Positions 17,224 to 24,997 are shown, numbered from the stretch's first letter. The stretch is DNA of 64,000 nucleotides from Paenibacillus sp. DMB20 (GCF_000987955.1 NZ_LAZU01000040.1:1-64000), one strand, 5' to 3'. Notes: a model not told the origin generated them from the sequence alone. Made by a program: numbers and translations.

Positions 17224-18021
17224 ATGAAAATCGGAGAATTGCTTGGCACGGGTAACACGGCAAACGTTTATCAATGGGGAAATACCGAAGTCATCAAAAT
17301 TTTTCATGATCATATCTGCTCCATGCATGAGGCCCAAAAAGAAGCAAGCCATGCAGAGATGATCAATGACTTAAACCTGAGAACACCGAAATATTCAGGT
17401 TCCATCGAATATGAAGGAAAACCTTGTCTCATCTATGAACGAATTGATGGGCCGACTATGCTAAGGCAGATCGAAGCATCCAAATCAAGCGTATCCTACT
17501 ATGCCCGGCTAATGGCACAGCTTCATTTTGAAATGCATAAGGTTGAGATAACACGTACCTCTAATCTAAAAGACGAAATAACCAACAGGATTAACATGAC
17601 TAGTAAAATCAAAGAATCCGAGAAACAACCCGTTCATGCCATTCTTGGGGCCTTGCCTGAGGGCAATGCTATTTGTCATTATGATTTTCATCCGGATAAC
17701 ATCATCCTTTCATCCAATGGACCCATCATTATTGACTGGATAAATGTATTGATCGGTCATCCGGCAGCAGATGTCGCAAGGAGTTCAATGATGATTCAGT
17801 CACATGCACTCCCGCCCAATGCTCCCCGCTGGTTGAACGAAAGAGAATATCGCGAGTTTTTCGATGAAGAATATGTACGGGAATATTTTATGCTGTCCGG
17901 GATGGATCAAAGCATGCTTGATGATTGGATGGCCCCAACTTTAGCGGCCCGAATTGATGAATTGAACCAAGAAGCCCAAAGCGAGATTATAGATAAATTA
18001 CGAAACATACTAATGAACTAA
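17224..18021 (+). CDS. APH-like phosphotransferase
   Basis: 265 residues from ATG 17224 (GAAAGGAAAGG upstream). It opens with a kinase-like glycine loop 'GELLGTGNTANVYQW', followed by Lys in 'TEVIKIF' and Glu-containing 'YERIDGPTM'. The catalytic loop is 'ICHYDFHPDNIILS' (HxDxxxxN) and the metal Asp is in 'PIIIDWINV'. These are the aminoglycoside-phosphotransferase/choline-kinase fold hallmarks. Substrate unknown; could be an antibiotic or a metabolite. Confidence 0.8.
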   Translation: MKIGELLGTGNTANVYQWGNTEVIKIFHDHICSMHEAQKEASHAEMINDLNLRTPKYSGSIEYEGKPCLIYERIDGPTMLRQIEASKSSVSYYARLMAQLHFEMHKVEITRTSNLKDEITNRINMTSKIKESEKQPVHAILGALPEGNAICHYDFHPDNIILSSNGPIIIDWINVLIGHPAADVARSSMMIQSHALPPNAPRWLNEREYREFFDEEYVREYFMLSGMDQSMLDDWMAPTLAARIDELNQEAQSEIIDKLRNILMN

Positions 18022-18173
18022 TTTGGAGGTTCCTATAAAAGAAACCTGATAAAATGTTCGAAAGTATAAATACAGTTCATCTAAATATGCAGAGATAGAA
18101 GAGATCAAGATTTAATATGGTTTTATTTTTACGAGAGCGTTTGCAGAAAATAATCTTCTGAGGTGAAAATAAC

Positions 18174-18716
18174 ATGTTGGTATATAAATCGGAAGAGATC
18201 GCCGTTCGTGAACTCGAGAAATCGGATGAGCTGCTGTTAGTTGCCTGGTTATCCAATTCCAGTGTACTTCAATATTATGAAGGGCGAGACCGCCCCCATG
18301 ATCTGGAGATGGTTCGAGAATCTTTTTATGTCGATGATGATGAGAGCAGATGCATCATTGAGTACAATGGAAAACCGATCGGTTATATCCAATTCTATCT
18401 TCTGGATGAAGAGACAAGGGCCGATTACGGCTATCTGGAAACCAACGAAAAGATTTATGGAATGGATCAATTTATTGGCGAAATTGAATATTGGAATAAA
18501 GGCATTGGAAAGAAACTGGTCAAGTCAATGGTTGAATATCTGGTTAATCATGAAGGTGCCGATAAAATCGTAATGGATCCGCAAGCTTGGAATTTGCGGG
18601 CATTAACCTGTTATGAGAGATGCGGGTTCAAGAAAATAAAAGTTTTGAAAGAACATGAAGAGCATGAAGGTGAACTCAGAGATTGCTGGTTGATAGAGTA
18701 TTCACGCAGTAACTGA
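18174..18716 (+). CDS. GNAT acetyltransferase resembling AAC(6')
   Basis: 180 residues from ATG 18174 (TGAGGTG upstream). The segments 'ADYGYLETNEKIYGMDQFIG', 'WNKGIGKKLVKSM' (acetyl-CoA motif), 'KIVMDPQAWNLRALTCYERC' and 'HEGELRDCWLIEY' follow the order and wording typical of AAC(6')-type aminoglycoside 6'-N-acetyltransferases. Many chromosomal homologues exist whose resistance activity is untested, so a role in aminoglycoside modification is plausible, not shown. Confidence 0.75.
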   Translation: MLVYKSEEIAVRELEKSDELLLVAWLSNSSVLQYYEGRDRPHDLEMVRESFYVDDDESRCIIEYNGKPIGYIQFYLLDEETRADYGYLETNEKIYGMDQFIGEIEYWNKGIGKKLVKSMVEYLVNHEGADKIVMDPQAWNLRALTCYERCGFKKIKVLKEHEEHEGELRDCWLIEYSRSN

Positions 18717-18855
18717 TGCCCTATCCTTGATTCATGACAAGAAAGTGGATAACCTTTTTTCTGAAAAACAAACTTTTTAACGGGTGTAAGTGTCTTACAC
18801 CGATCTTGGAGTTTGCCAATATACTATATCAACCTTTGAAAAGGAGTGATATAAA

Positions 18856-19231
18856 TTGGCAAACAGAGATGTACGTCTTGCGCTTTGGTCTAACACGTTT
18901 TTTTTCGGGTCGTCGGATCCTCTTAAGACGCGGAGGAGTTGCGGTTCGGGATCTTGGGGCTTTCCGGTTTGATAACGTCCTCTCGAGCTTCCGGCTCAGA
19001 AACGTTGTGCAAAGTTCCCAAGTAACGCTTGTGCTGTTCTCAAGAATTAACTTCCAGGGATCGTTCCGCGTGTTCCGCGGCAGCCAAAACGTGGCGAACC
19101 TGGGTACCTTGGGCTTTGACAATGTCACATCTTCATTGATTTTGGTAGGCCGCAATCTTACGGACAACGAAATTACTCAAATTCAAAACACTGGCAGACC
19201 GCCTCAAGACATCCTCATCATTAGACAGTGA
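18856..19231 (+). CDS. Small beta/gamma-crystallin-like protein, one frameshift
   Basis: About 124 residues. TTG 18856 has an ideal AAAGGAGTGAT ribosome-binding site; one T must be removed from the T8 run at 18898-18905. The product contains two similar strand-rich units: 'FSGRRILLRRGGVAVRDLGA' with 'FDNVLSSFRL', and 'INFQGSFRVFRGSQNVANLG' with 'FDNVTSSLILV'. The F.G....F.G...L....FDN..SS pattern is the beta/gamma-crystallin Greek-key motif, whose (N/D)xxS segment usually binds calcium. No signal peptide. Role unknown; a stress or spore structural protein is possible. Confidence 0.65.
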
Positions 19232-19248
19232 CAGGTTTCATCGTTAGG

Positions 19249-19283
19249 TCGAAAGGAGTCCCTATCTTAGGGGCTCCTTTCGA
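19249..19283 (+). terminator. Strong hairpin after the crystallin-like gene
   Basis: TCGAAAGGAGTCCC pairs with GGGGCTCCTTTCGA around TATCTTA. It lacks a clear T tract, so it may act as a processing or weak termination hairpin. Confidence 0.5.
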
Positions 19284-19323
19284 CTGTTAAAAAAGAATGA
19301 TTTTTCCAAGATTCCCTCAAGGC

Positions 19324-19509
19324 TTACTTGTTTCTTCTCCGTAAACAGCGAAGTTGCAAATTTAACCTCAGGATACTTTTGATTTGGCCCTTCAAGCAGA
19401 TTCCGCTGGCAGTGAAGAGCAGAAGTCGGCGATTCCCGTTTTTAAAGAAGATCATGACAGCCAACAAACCTGCGTTTGACAAAAGAAGCAGCAGTTCAAA
19501 AATTCTCAC
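19324..19509 (-). pseudogene. Truncated membrane-protein fragment
   Basis: Reading leftwards the frame gives MRIFELLLLLSNAGLLAVMI, FFKNGNRRLLLFTASGICL, resembling the first two membrane helices of a family of membrane-anchored acetylhydrolases; it then ends in a charged tail. A second frame continues protein-like ('EGPNQKYPEVKFATSLF') towards 19290. Probably a truncated gene. Confidence 0.35.
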
Positions 19510-19846
19510 TTTAGAATTCTCTTTAATTTAATCTTTATAAACTGCAAATGAATCCATCAATACATATTCTTGCTGAATGCCAACCTGAAAAGAGCAGCCG
19601 CCTCCATCCATTGGAAAATGTTTTACTTTATCCTATCCCGTCAGGCATGATTAACCTTACTAAGGCTTGTAATGATGTCATTTTGAAGGAATGATGCTTT
19701 ACATTCGCTGGACATTACCTCATTCCAGGTTCATGGTATGAAATCTCCGTTTCTTGGAAGGAAGGTTGCAAATATAAAAAGGTAAATACCGAATGGCATA
19801 GAACTATTTATAAGGATTTAAAAATATTTGGGGGAGGCACTCGAAA
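19510..19846. other. Gap without a supported gene
   Basis: About 340 bases. A discontinuous plus-strand frame reads 'HPLENVLLYPIPSGMINLTK' and, after a stop, 'GHYLIPGSWYEISVSWKEGC', which looks like decayed coding sequence of unknown origin. No hairpin or promoter stands out except a good ribosome-binding site at the right end that belongs to the next gene. Confidence 0.3.
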
Positions 19847-20263
19847 GTGTCCAGAATTTTCAAATCTGTCCTGTGTTTTGTCTTTATGTTCTGTTTGTTT
19901 ATCCAACCTTCGTCGGCATCCGGAAAAACAGGCGCGATCAAAGTCACGCTCGTCCGGATCGAACTGGTCGAGAATAATCATGTCGGGAACGATTGGTACA
20001 CCACGGCCCATGTAAACGGCAAAGTAATCGCAGAGGGGTCGACAGTCTCCTTAAATCTCAAATCAAATAGTAGTATAAAGCTTAAAGCCTATGCAGAAGA
20101 GCAGGATAAAATCCCTGACATTGGCACAGCGAATGCGTCGATAAAATTAAGCACGATCAAGAAGACAACGAACAAGGAGCTCAACGTCAGGGTAGTCGAG
20201 AATAGGGGAAGATATTCGGGAAACACGGCACTTTGGAAATTCACGTTTAAAATACAAAAATAA
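19847..20263 (+). CDS. Secreted hypothetical protein
   Basis: 138 residues from GTG 19847 (GGGGGAGG upstream). Signal peptide: KSVLCFVFMFCLFIQPSSAS, cleavage expected after 'SSA' at about residue 24. The mature part is a beta-rich domain with 'KVTLVRIELVENNHVGNDWY' and a terminal 'WKFTFKIQK'. No enzyme motif visible. Terminator at 20276. Confidence 0.65.
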   Translation: MSRIFKSVLCFVFMFCLFIQPSSASGKTGAIKVTLVRIELVENNHVGNDWYTTAHVNGKVIAEGSTVSLNLKSNSSIKLKAYAEEQDKIPDIGTANASIKLSTIKKTTNKELNVRVVENRGRYSGNTALWKFTFKIQK

Positions 20264-20275
20264 TAGATCGTTTTG

Positions 20276-20315
20276 CCAATAACCTGAAGATGGACCGGGT
20301 TATTGGTTTCTTATT
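20276..20315 (+). terminator. Rho-independent terminator
   Basis: CCAATAACC pairs with GGTTATTGG and is followed by TTTCTTATTT. Confidence 0.75.
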
Positions 20316-20393
20316 TACATGGACCAAATTTTTCCGGATTTAAGGGAATCTGCTTGCGGACTCCTCAATTTTCAAGTTTGGAGGATTATACTC

Positions 20394-20903
20394 ATGATCG
20401 ATTTTACCGTTTGTTTCATTAAGCAGGGCTCAAAAGTATTGCTGCTAAATCGTGAATTTCCCGCTTGGATGGGGCATTGGAACGGGGTGGGCGGAAAGAT
20501 CGAACCAGGCGAATCGCCGCGCGAGTCGATGGTTCGCGAGATTTATGAAGAAACGGGACTAACGATACCCGATGTTCAGTTCAAGGGGATTGAAACCTGG
20601 TTTGTAGACCAGCAATTTGTGGGCGGAATGTATTTGTATTCGGCAGATCTTCCCGATGAGCACATATACGAGACACCCGTCAAGATCTCAGAGGGGATTT
20701 TGGACTGGAAGGAGCTTTCTTGGATCACCAATCCCCAAAACACCGGAGTGGCAAGCGATATTCCGTTGACCTTGAAGCATATTCTTTACGACGAGGAAAT
20801 ATACGAGCATCGTTGTTCCTACTCGGAAGGAAAGCTGGTGAAGCATCGGCTAATAGGTGTGGACAAACCATATGAGCTGCCCGAATTACCGGAAAGGGTT
20901 TGA
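20394..20903 (+). CDS. NUDIX hydrolase (8-oxo-dGTP diphosphatase-like)
   Basis: 169 residues from ATG 20394, chosen for the TTTGGAGGATT site. Complete Nudix box: 'GVGGKIEPGESPRESMVREI' then 'YEETGL', with 'LLNREFPAWMGHWNG' before it as in MutT-like 8-oxo-dGTPases. The histidine phosphatase-like gene begins 17 bases after the stop, so the two are probably co-transcribed. Confidence 0.85.
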   Translation: MIDFTVCFIKQGSKVLLLNREFPAWMGHWNGVGGKIEPGESPRESMVREIYEETGLTIPDVQFKGIETWFVDQQFVGGMYLYSADLPDEHIYETPVKISEGILDWKELSWITNPQNTGVASDIPLTLKHILYDEEIYEHRCSYSEGKLVKHRLIGVDKPYELPELPERV

Positions 20904-20920
20904 AGAGAAGGGGGAAGTGA

Positions 20921-21460
20921 ATGAAAAACATCTTTCTAATCAGACATTGCAAGGCTGAAGGACAGGAACCGGCAGCCCGATTAACCAGTGAAGGCGCAGA
21001 GCAATCCCATCAGCTTGCCGAACGGTTGCGGGGGATGGGGATTGATTTGGTTGTCACGAGCCCTTATCAACGAGCCATTGAATCGATTCGGCCTTTATGC
21101 GATATGCTGGGACTGGCTTATACGGTTGATCGCCGGCTTGAAGAACGGGTTTTGAGTTCAAAGAATCTGGACAACTGGATGGAGCTCTTAAAGGAAACCT
21201 ATGTAGACTTGGACATCGTTTATGAGGGTGGAGAATCATCCAAGGAAGCTATGCAAAGAGGAATGGAAGTCATCAATGAAGCCATCAATGGACCGTACCA
21301 TAATATAGCGGTGGTTACGTACGGTGCATTAATGTCTTTGATATTGAAGCATTTTGATGATTCCGTGGGATTCGAAGAATGGCTTAACCTATCCAATCCG
21401 GATATCTATTTAATAAGAGTAGAAAACCGGAAATATGAGATAGAACGATTCTGGGAATAG
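20921..21460 (+). CDS. Histidine-phosphatase-like protein lacking the second catalytic His
   Basis: 179 residues from ATG 20921 (GGGGGAAG upstream). It aligns by eye with the protein at 3879: 'IFLIRHCKAEG', 'SPYQRAIESIRPL', 'EGGESSKEAMQRG', and 'GFEEWLNLSNPDIYLIRV' against 'GFEFWNSTSKPDIYRM'. The first catalytic His (RHC) is present, but the second, found in 'GTHGN' at 3879, is replaced by Tyr in 'VVTYGAL'. Family knowledge says the second His is needed, so activity may be lost or altered. Part of the NUDIX-GNAT-NUDIX run. Confidence 0.7.
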   Translation: MKNIFLIRHCKAEGQEPAARLTSEGAEQSHQLAERLRGMGIDLVVTSPYQRAIESIRPLCDMLGLAYTVDRRLEERVLSSKNLDNWMELLKETYVDLDIVYEGGESSKEAMQRGMEVINEAINGPYHNIAVVTYGALMSLILKHFDDSVGFEEWLNLSNPDIYLIRVENRKYEIERFWE

Positions 21461-21496
21461 ACTTGCTTGACTTGTCGGCCTTTGGAGGGATACGCA

Positions 21497-22054
21497 GTGG
21501 AGTATAAAAGTGATCGTCTGACGTTTAGGGAGTATAACAAAGGAGATTTTCCATTGTTATATTCTATTTTTTCGAATGAACAAATCATGAAGTATGCTTA
21601 TATGGATAAGGTTGGAAAAGAAGAGGATCTGCTGCCCTATTTTAAAAGGATTCTCCAGAATAACAATACACCGGAGGGGCGCACTTCTTACGAATTTGGC
21701 GTTTTTTTTTATCATCGAGCGGGCAATTTTATCGGTTTTGCGGATGTGGAAATAGTAAAGCAGAATCAGGATGGAGGCAATGGGGAGATCGGTTATTTTT
21801 TTGCTGCCGGACTTTTTGGGGGGCAGGGGTTTGCGACCGAAATCGTAAATATGTTGCTTAAAGTATGTTTTGAGGAAATGAATTTACATAGGGTTTTCGC
21901 AAGATGCAACGCCAACAACACCAATTCGGAAAAAGTCATGATCAAAGCCGGCATGGCAAAAGAGGGGCGTTTCCGGAAGGTTAGATACAAAAATGGCCGT
22001 TGGGATGATGAGCTTCAGTACAGTATTTTGGATGAAGATTGGAGACGGCAGTAA
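21497..22054 (+). CDS. GNAT acetyltransferase (RimJ/RimL type)
   Basis: 185 residues; GTG 21497 preceded by TTGGAGGG fits better than upstream codons. 'RLTFREYNKGDFPLLYSIF' at the N-terminus, 'GEIGYFFAAGLFGGQGFATE' (acetyl-CoA motif with GGQGFAT) and 'RVFARCNANNTNSEKVMIKA' then 'GMAKEGRFRK' define a RimL-like GNAT. Such enzymes acetylate protein N-termini or small amines. The next gene starts 42 bases on. Confidence 0.85.
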   Translation: MEYKSDRLTFREYNKGDFPLLYSIFSNEQIMKYAYMDKVGKEEDLLPYFKRILQNNNTPEGRTSYEFGVFFYHRAGNFIGFADVEIVKQNQDGGNGEIGYFFAAGLFGGQGFATEIVNMLLKVCFEEMNLHRVFARCNANNTNSEKVMIKAGMAKEGRFRKVRYKNGRWDDELQYSILDEDWRRQ

Positions 22055-22096
22055 GTGGGGGAGCACCCAATAGACGCCAAAAAAGAGGGAGTGCCT

Positions 22097-22549
22097 ATGG
22101 CAAAACCATTGTTGAGAGCTGAAGGGATCATATACGATAAAGACTTTACGCGAATATTGGTTCAATGCGATAAGGAAGAGTCTTTTTTCAGGTTTCCTGG
22201 CGGGGGAGTTGAATTCGGGGAGACGGCTTGCGAAGCCATTGCCAGGGAGCTTATCGAAGAATTTGATCTAACCGTTTGGGTAGGGCCCTTGGCATTAGTT
22301 AATGAAAGTATTGTTGAATACGATGGCATTCAAAGACATGATTGCACGTTGATCCATTGGTGCAGACTGCGGGATGACGGCGATATATTAGAATGGAAAA
22401 GGCATAAAGAGCATGATGGCATAAAATTAATATGGAAAACCATTGGCGAGTTGGGAACGAAGCCGTTGTATCCTGAAGGAGCATTGGAAGTCATTGAGAA
22501 GAAAAACACGAATGAACAACGCCATTTAGTCGTTAGAAAGACTTACTGA
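22097..22549 (+). CDS. NUDIX hydrolase
   Basis: 150 residues from ATG 22097. Nudix box 'FPGGGVEFGETACEAIAREL' then 'IEEFDL': the last Gly of the box (ExGU) is replaced by Phe-Asp (EEFDL), a tolerated variation. Product otherwise of MutT type. Preceded by GNAT and followed by a conserved hypothetical gene in the same direction. Confidence 0.8.
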   Translation: MAKPLLRAEGIIYDKDFTRILVQCDKEESFFRFPGGGVEFGETACEAIARELIEEFDLTVWVGPLALVNESIVEYDGIQRHDCTLIHWCRLRDDGDILEWKRHKEHDGIKLIWKTIGELGTKPLYPEGALEVIEKKNTNEQRHLVVRKTY

Positions 22550-22579
22550 GAAAAGGGCTAATATAAGGAATGGTGTCCA

Positions 22580-23143
22580 ATGAGCTACCTGCTATATCAC
22601 TACTATGATAAAGACCTAGGACCGTTTAGAAATTTATCGAGCCTGCCTTTTTCACAAGCCAACCAGATCTTGAACCAACTTATACAAGAAGGGAAGGGCT
22701 TTGCAAGCCGGAGATCGAATGATTATTTGGTGATTCGAAGAGAACTGGAAGAACAAGCAAGGAACGCATTTATCCGTAAGGGCGGGAAACCGAGAAACGA
22801 ATTCCCTCACTATATGACCCTGGAAGCATGCTGCTGGATTAAGGAATGGTACATCGAAGGCTGCGAAATCAATATACGCCTGGATGAATTTAACGAAGAT
22901 TCCATTAGCTTCACTTATGGCGACTTGTTTCCGACGATGAGATATGAAGATGGCAAATTCTATCGAAAACAAGTTTACACGAAGAAAGAAATCATGGAAT
23001 TGGTAGGTAAATTAGGCTTGCCGCAGGAGTGGAACAAGGATGGGACATTGGGGCCGGAAAGATATGTTGAAGTTCAGATATGGGATGAAGACATCATAAG
23101 CAAATATCTAAAAAAGAGATCGATCATTATTGGAGGTGCCTAA
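22580..23143 (+). CDS. Conserved hypothetical protein
   Basis: 187 residues from ATG 22580. It opens 'SYLLYHYYDKDLGPFRNLSS' and contains 'FPHYMTLEACCWIKEWY', 'SISFTYGDLFPTMRYEDGK' and 'GTLGPERYVEVQIWDED'. I recognise this as a widespread Bacillota family without an assigned function, usually a single gene near GNATs and phosphotransferases. The stop codon is separated by one base from the following ATG, so translation is coupled. Confidence 0.6.
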   Translation: MSYLLYHYYDKDLGPFRNLSSLPFSQANQILNQLIQEGKGFASRRSNDYLVIRRELEEQARNAFIRKGGKPRNEFPHYMTLEACCWIKEWYIEGCEINIRLDEFNEDSISFTYGDLFPTMRYEDGKFYRKQVYTKKEIMELVGKLGLPQEWNKDGTLGPERYVEVQIWDEDIISKYLKKRSIIIGGA

Positions 23144-23144
23144 G

Positions 23145-23633
23145 ATGCTGGAGTATAGAGATGCTGTCAGTGATGATTTTAGGATTATCGCGAATTTTCC
23201 ACAGAATCCGGTAGAGCTGTTTTATATGTTCCCGAAGGGAACTTACCCCGTAACACCGGAACAGCTCGAAGAAACGGCTTTGGTTAGATACGCTCCGACC
23301 GTGATTACCCAAAGGGGTAAAGTGGTTGGGTATTGTAATTTATACGATGTAACCGAAGGGAATGACAGTTGGCTGGGCAATGTGATCGTTCACCCTGGCT
23401 TCAGAAGAGCCGGGATCGGCGAGTTTTTATTGAACAGCATGAAGCATAGGGCCCGTTCTGAGTATGCATGCCGCAATCTGAAGCTGATATGCCATAACAC
23501 GAATACCGGAGCGCTGTTGTTTTATTATAGGCATGGCTTCAAGCCGTTTGATATGAAGGTGATGGAGGATGATAAGGGCAGCCGCATAGCGGGGATAATC
23601 ATGTCCCTGGATCTCGGCCTGAAATCTGATTAA
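23145..23633 (+). CDS. GNAT acetyltransferase
   Basis: About 162 residues; ATG 23145 lies behind TTGGAGGTGCC, inside the end of the previous gene. Motif A is 'NVIVHPGFRRAGIGEFLLN' (RRAGIG), followed by 'LKLICHNTNTGALLFYYRHG' (motif B with YY and HG). Substrate unknown. Follows the conserved hypothetical gene with one base between. Confidence 0.85.
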   Translation: MLEYRDAVSDDFRIIANFPQNPVELFYMFPKGTYPVTPEQLEETALVRYAPTVITQRGKVVGYCNLYDVTEGNDSWLGNVIVHPGFRRAGIGEFLLNSMKHRARSEYACRNLKLICHNTNTGALLFYYRHGFKPFDMKVMEDDKGSRIAGIIMSLDLGLKSD

Positions 23634-23707
23634 ATGGTACTCAAAATCATGGAAGCCCAAGCCGGTCAGGCATCCGTTAACCAAACGGCGTGGAAGTGGA
23701 GGGGACG

Positions 23708-24370
23708 ATGAATCATATAAAAGCCATCATTTTTGATCTGGATAACACTATTCTGGATCGGACAAGCACGTTCGGCAGTTTTACGCATTCCTTCATCAAC
23801 CATTATTTTAAACATTTGGAGTCGACTCAAAAAGTTTACGATCGCATCATTGAGCTTGACCAGGACGGATACAAAGACAAAGATGAATTGTTTGCCGAGC
23901 TCATTGAGGAATTGCCTTGGATGGCGAAACCTCAACGAACCGAGCTGCTGGATTTTTACAGAAAGGAATATGTGAACAGTGCCGTCCTGATGAAAGGGGC
24001 TAAGGAAGTTATAGCCCATTCAAGAAAGAAATATAAGACGGGTTTAATAACGAACGGAAAGACCTCCATACAGTATGGGAAAATTGATAAACTGGGCCTT
24101 AGAAACGACTTTGATTTAATCCTGGTTTCGGAAGAAGCAGGAATAAAGAAGCCCGACCCCGGCATTTTTGAGATGGCCTTGAATAAACTTCGTTTAAAAC
24201 CTGAAGAATGCATTTACGTCGGCGATCATCCGGCCAACGACATTGAAGGCGCGGCAAAAACCGGGATGGAAACGATATGGATTCAAGTCAATCAGCCTTG
24301 GAATCCCGAGATCACGGCCAGACCGCGGCATTCGATAAAACATATGAGTGAATTGCTGGAGTTGTTATAA
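23708..24370 (+). CDS. HAD-family hydrolase
   Basis: 220 residues from ATG 23708 behind GTGGAGGGG. All four HAD motifs are visible: 'IIFDLDNTILDR' (DxDxT with nucleophile), 'TGLITNGKTSIQ' (motif II), Lys in 'AGIKKPDPGIF' (motif III), and 'CIYVGDHPANDIEGAAKTG' (motif IV). The helical cap after motif I makes it a subclass I phosphatase like YjjG/phosphoglycolate phosphatase. Last gene before the ethanolamine locus. Confidence 0.85.
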   Translation: MNHIKAIIFDLDNTILDRTSTFGSFTHSFINHYFKHLESTQKVYDRIIELDQDGYKDKDELFAELIEELPWMAKPQRTELLDFYRKEYVNSAVLMKGAKEVIAHSRKKYKTGLITNGKTSIQYGKIDKLGLRNDFDLILVSEEAGIKKPDPGIFEMALNKLRLKPEECIYVGDHPANDIEGAAKTGMETIWIQVNQPWNPEITARPRHSIKHMSELLELL

Positions 24371-24417
24371 AAAAAAGAGATGCCGGGAGGGTAGAAACAA
24401 TTTTACCCGGTTGCATA

Positions 24418-24445
24418 TTGCCAATCTGTATGTTTGTGCTATAAT
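24418..24445 (+). promoter_or_regulatory. Promoter of the riboswitch/decoy RNA
   Basis: TTGCCA (24418-24423), a 16-base spacer and a perfect TATAAT (24440-24445) form a sigma-A promoter. Predicted transcription start about 24452, some 35 bases before the riboswitch P1 stem. Confidence 0.75.
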
Positions 24446-24485
24446 AATGTCGAATGGACGCCCATTCGAGTTTTGCACAATAGAA

Positions 24486-24589
24486 AAAGTTATAGGCAAT
24501 GGAAGTTTGGTGCAAATCCAACGCGGTCCCGCCACTGTGATAGATCGATCATGATCGGTCTTAAGTCAGGTCTTTTGCCTAGAAACTTT
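24486..24589 (+). promoter_or_regulatory. Adenosylcobalamin riboswitch aptamer
   Basis: Contains the B12-box core GGTCCCGCCACTGTGA (24525-24540), the upstream GTGCAAATCCAACGCGG and the downstream AAGTCAGGTCTTTTGCC, in the canonical order. P1 is clear: 24486-24499 (AAAGTTATAGGCAA) pairs with 24575-24589 (TTGCCTAGAAACTTT) with one bulge. Senses cobalamin, the cofactor of the EutBC lyase encoded downstream. Confidence 0.92.
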
Positions 24590-24629
24590 GTCTGGCCAGT
24601 CATTTCGAGGCGAAAGTGACTGGTTTACG

Positions 24630-24667
24630 AGTCTAGTGACGTTTACGCCTCGCTAGGCTTTTTTTAC
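24630..24667 (+). terminator. Riboswitch-controlled terminator
   Basis: AGTCTAG (24630-24636) pairs with CTAGGCT (24653-24659), followed by a T tract. The loop contains CGCCTCG (24646-24652), which is perfectly complementary to CGAGGCG at 24606-24612 in the loop of the preceding hairpin (CCAGTCA/TGACTGG), so an alternative antiterminator pairing is available. It separates the aptamer from the four hexaloop hairpins. Confidence 0.8.
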
Positions 24668-24815
24668 GTTGCAAGACGGCAGCCGACACGGATGTCGGCC
24701 AGGCCGGGTGCTCGCCGCCAAACCTATACGATGAGGTATAGCAACGAAGCAAGCGGGTAATTCCTCAATGCCGAGGAATTCTGTGCACAATGAAGTGCAT
24801 ATCCCATTTTTTTAA

Positions 24816-24925
24816 GATATAAGAAAGTATATGCTTCGAAAGACGCGGCTTCCTTATATCGCAAGAAAAACTTCCGCTAAATGCGGTCTGTCTTCTGAGA
24901 AAGTACGTCGATAGACGTTTTTCTT
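24816..24925. repeat. Intergenic repeat, copy 2 of 5
   Basis: GATATAAG (24816-24823) pairs with CTTATATC (24853-24860); then GCAAGAAAAACTTCCGCTAA, ATGCGGTCTGTCTTCTGAG, AAAGTACGTCGATAGACGTT and TTTCTTA. The ACGTC-GATA-GACGT hairpin with T tract (24905-24922) looks like a terminator. It sits directly after the T tract of the decoy RNA and before the eutG promoter, so it could insulate the two. Confidence 0.9.
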
Positions 24926-24967
24926 AAGGAATCGCTCATGCACAGAGCCGGTCAAGTTAATATTTGG

Positions 24968-24997
24968 TTGACGGGTCATCGGCTAAAGGTGTACATT
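24968..24997 (+). promoter_or_regulatory. Predicted promoter of the eutG leader
   Basis: TTGACG (24968-24973), an 18-base spacer and TACATT (24992-24997), located 30 bases before the first antitermination hairpin. Confidence 0.5.

Larger units (their letters stand above)
24452..24813 (+). ncRNA. eutX: EutX/Rli55-type decoy RNA: cobalamin riboswitch plus four ANTAR hexaloop hairpins
   Basis: After the riboswitch terminator come four hairpins with exactly six-base loops: ACGGAT at 24688-24693 (stem GCCGAC/GTCGGC), GATGAG at 24730-24735 (CTATAC/GTATAG), AATGCC at 24767-24772 (AATTCCTC/GAGGAATT) and AATGAA at 24789-24794 (TGCAC/GTGCA). Loop position 4 is always G; position 1 is A in three and G in one. 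This is the recognition element for ANTAR regulators such as EutV. In Enterococcus and Listeria a cobalamin riboswitch controls an RNA that titrates EutV: without cobalamin the long form forms and represses, with cobalamin the short form is made. The RNA probably ends at the T7 run 24807-24813. The homology of layout is strong; activity is inferred. Confidence 0.8.

Noticed and set aside
24348..24619. Short plus-strand open frames over the riboswitch
   Set aside because: They coincide with the cobalamin aptamer and terminator and have no coding character.
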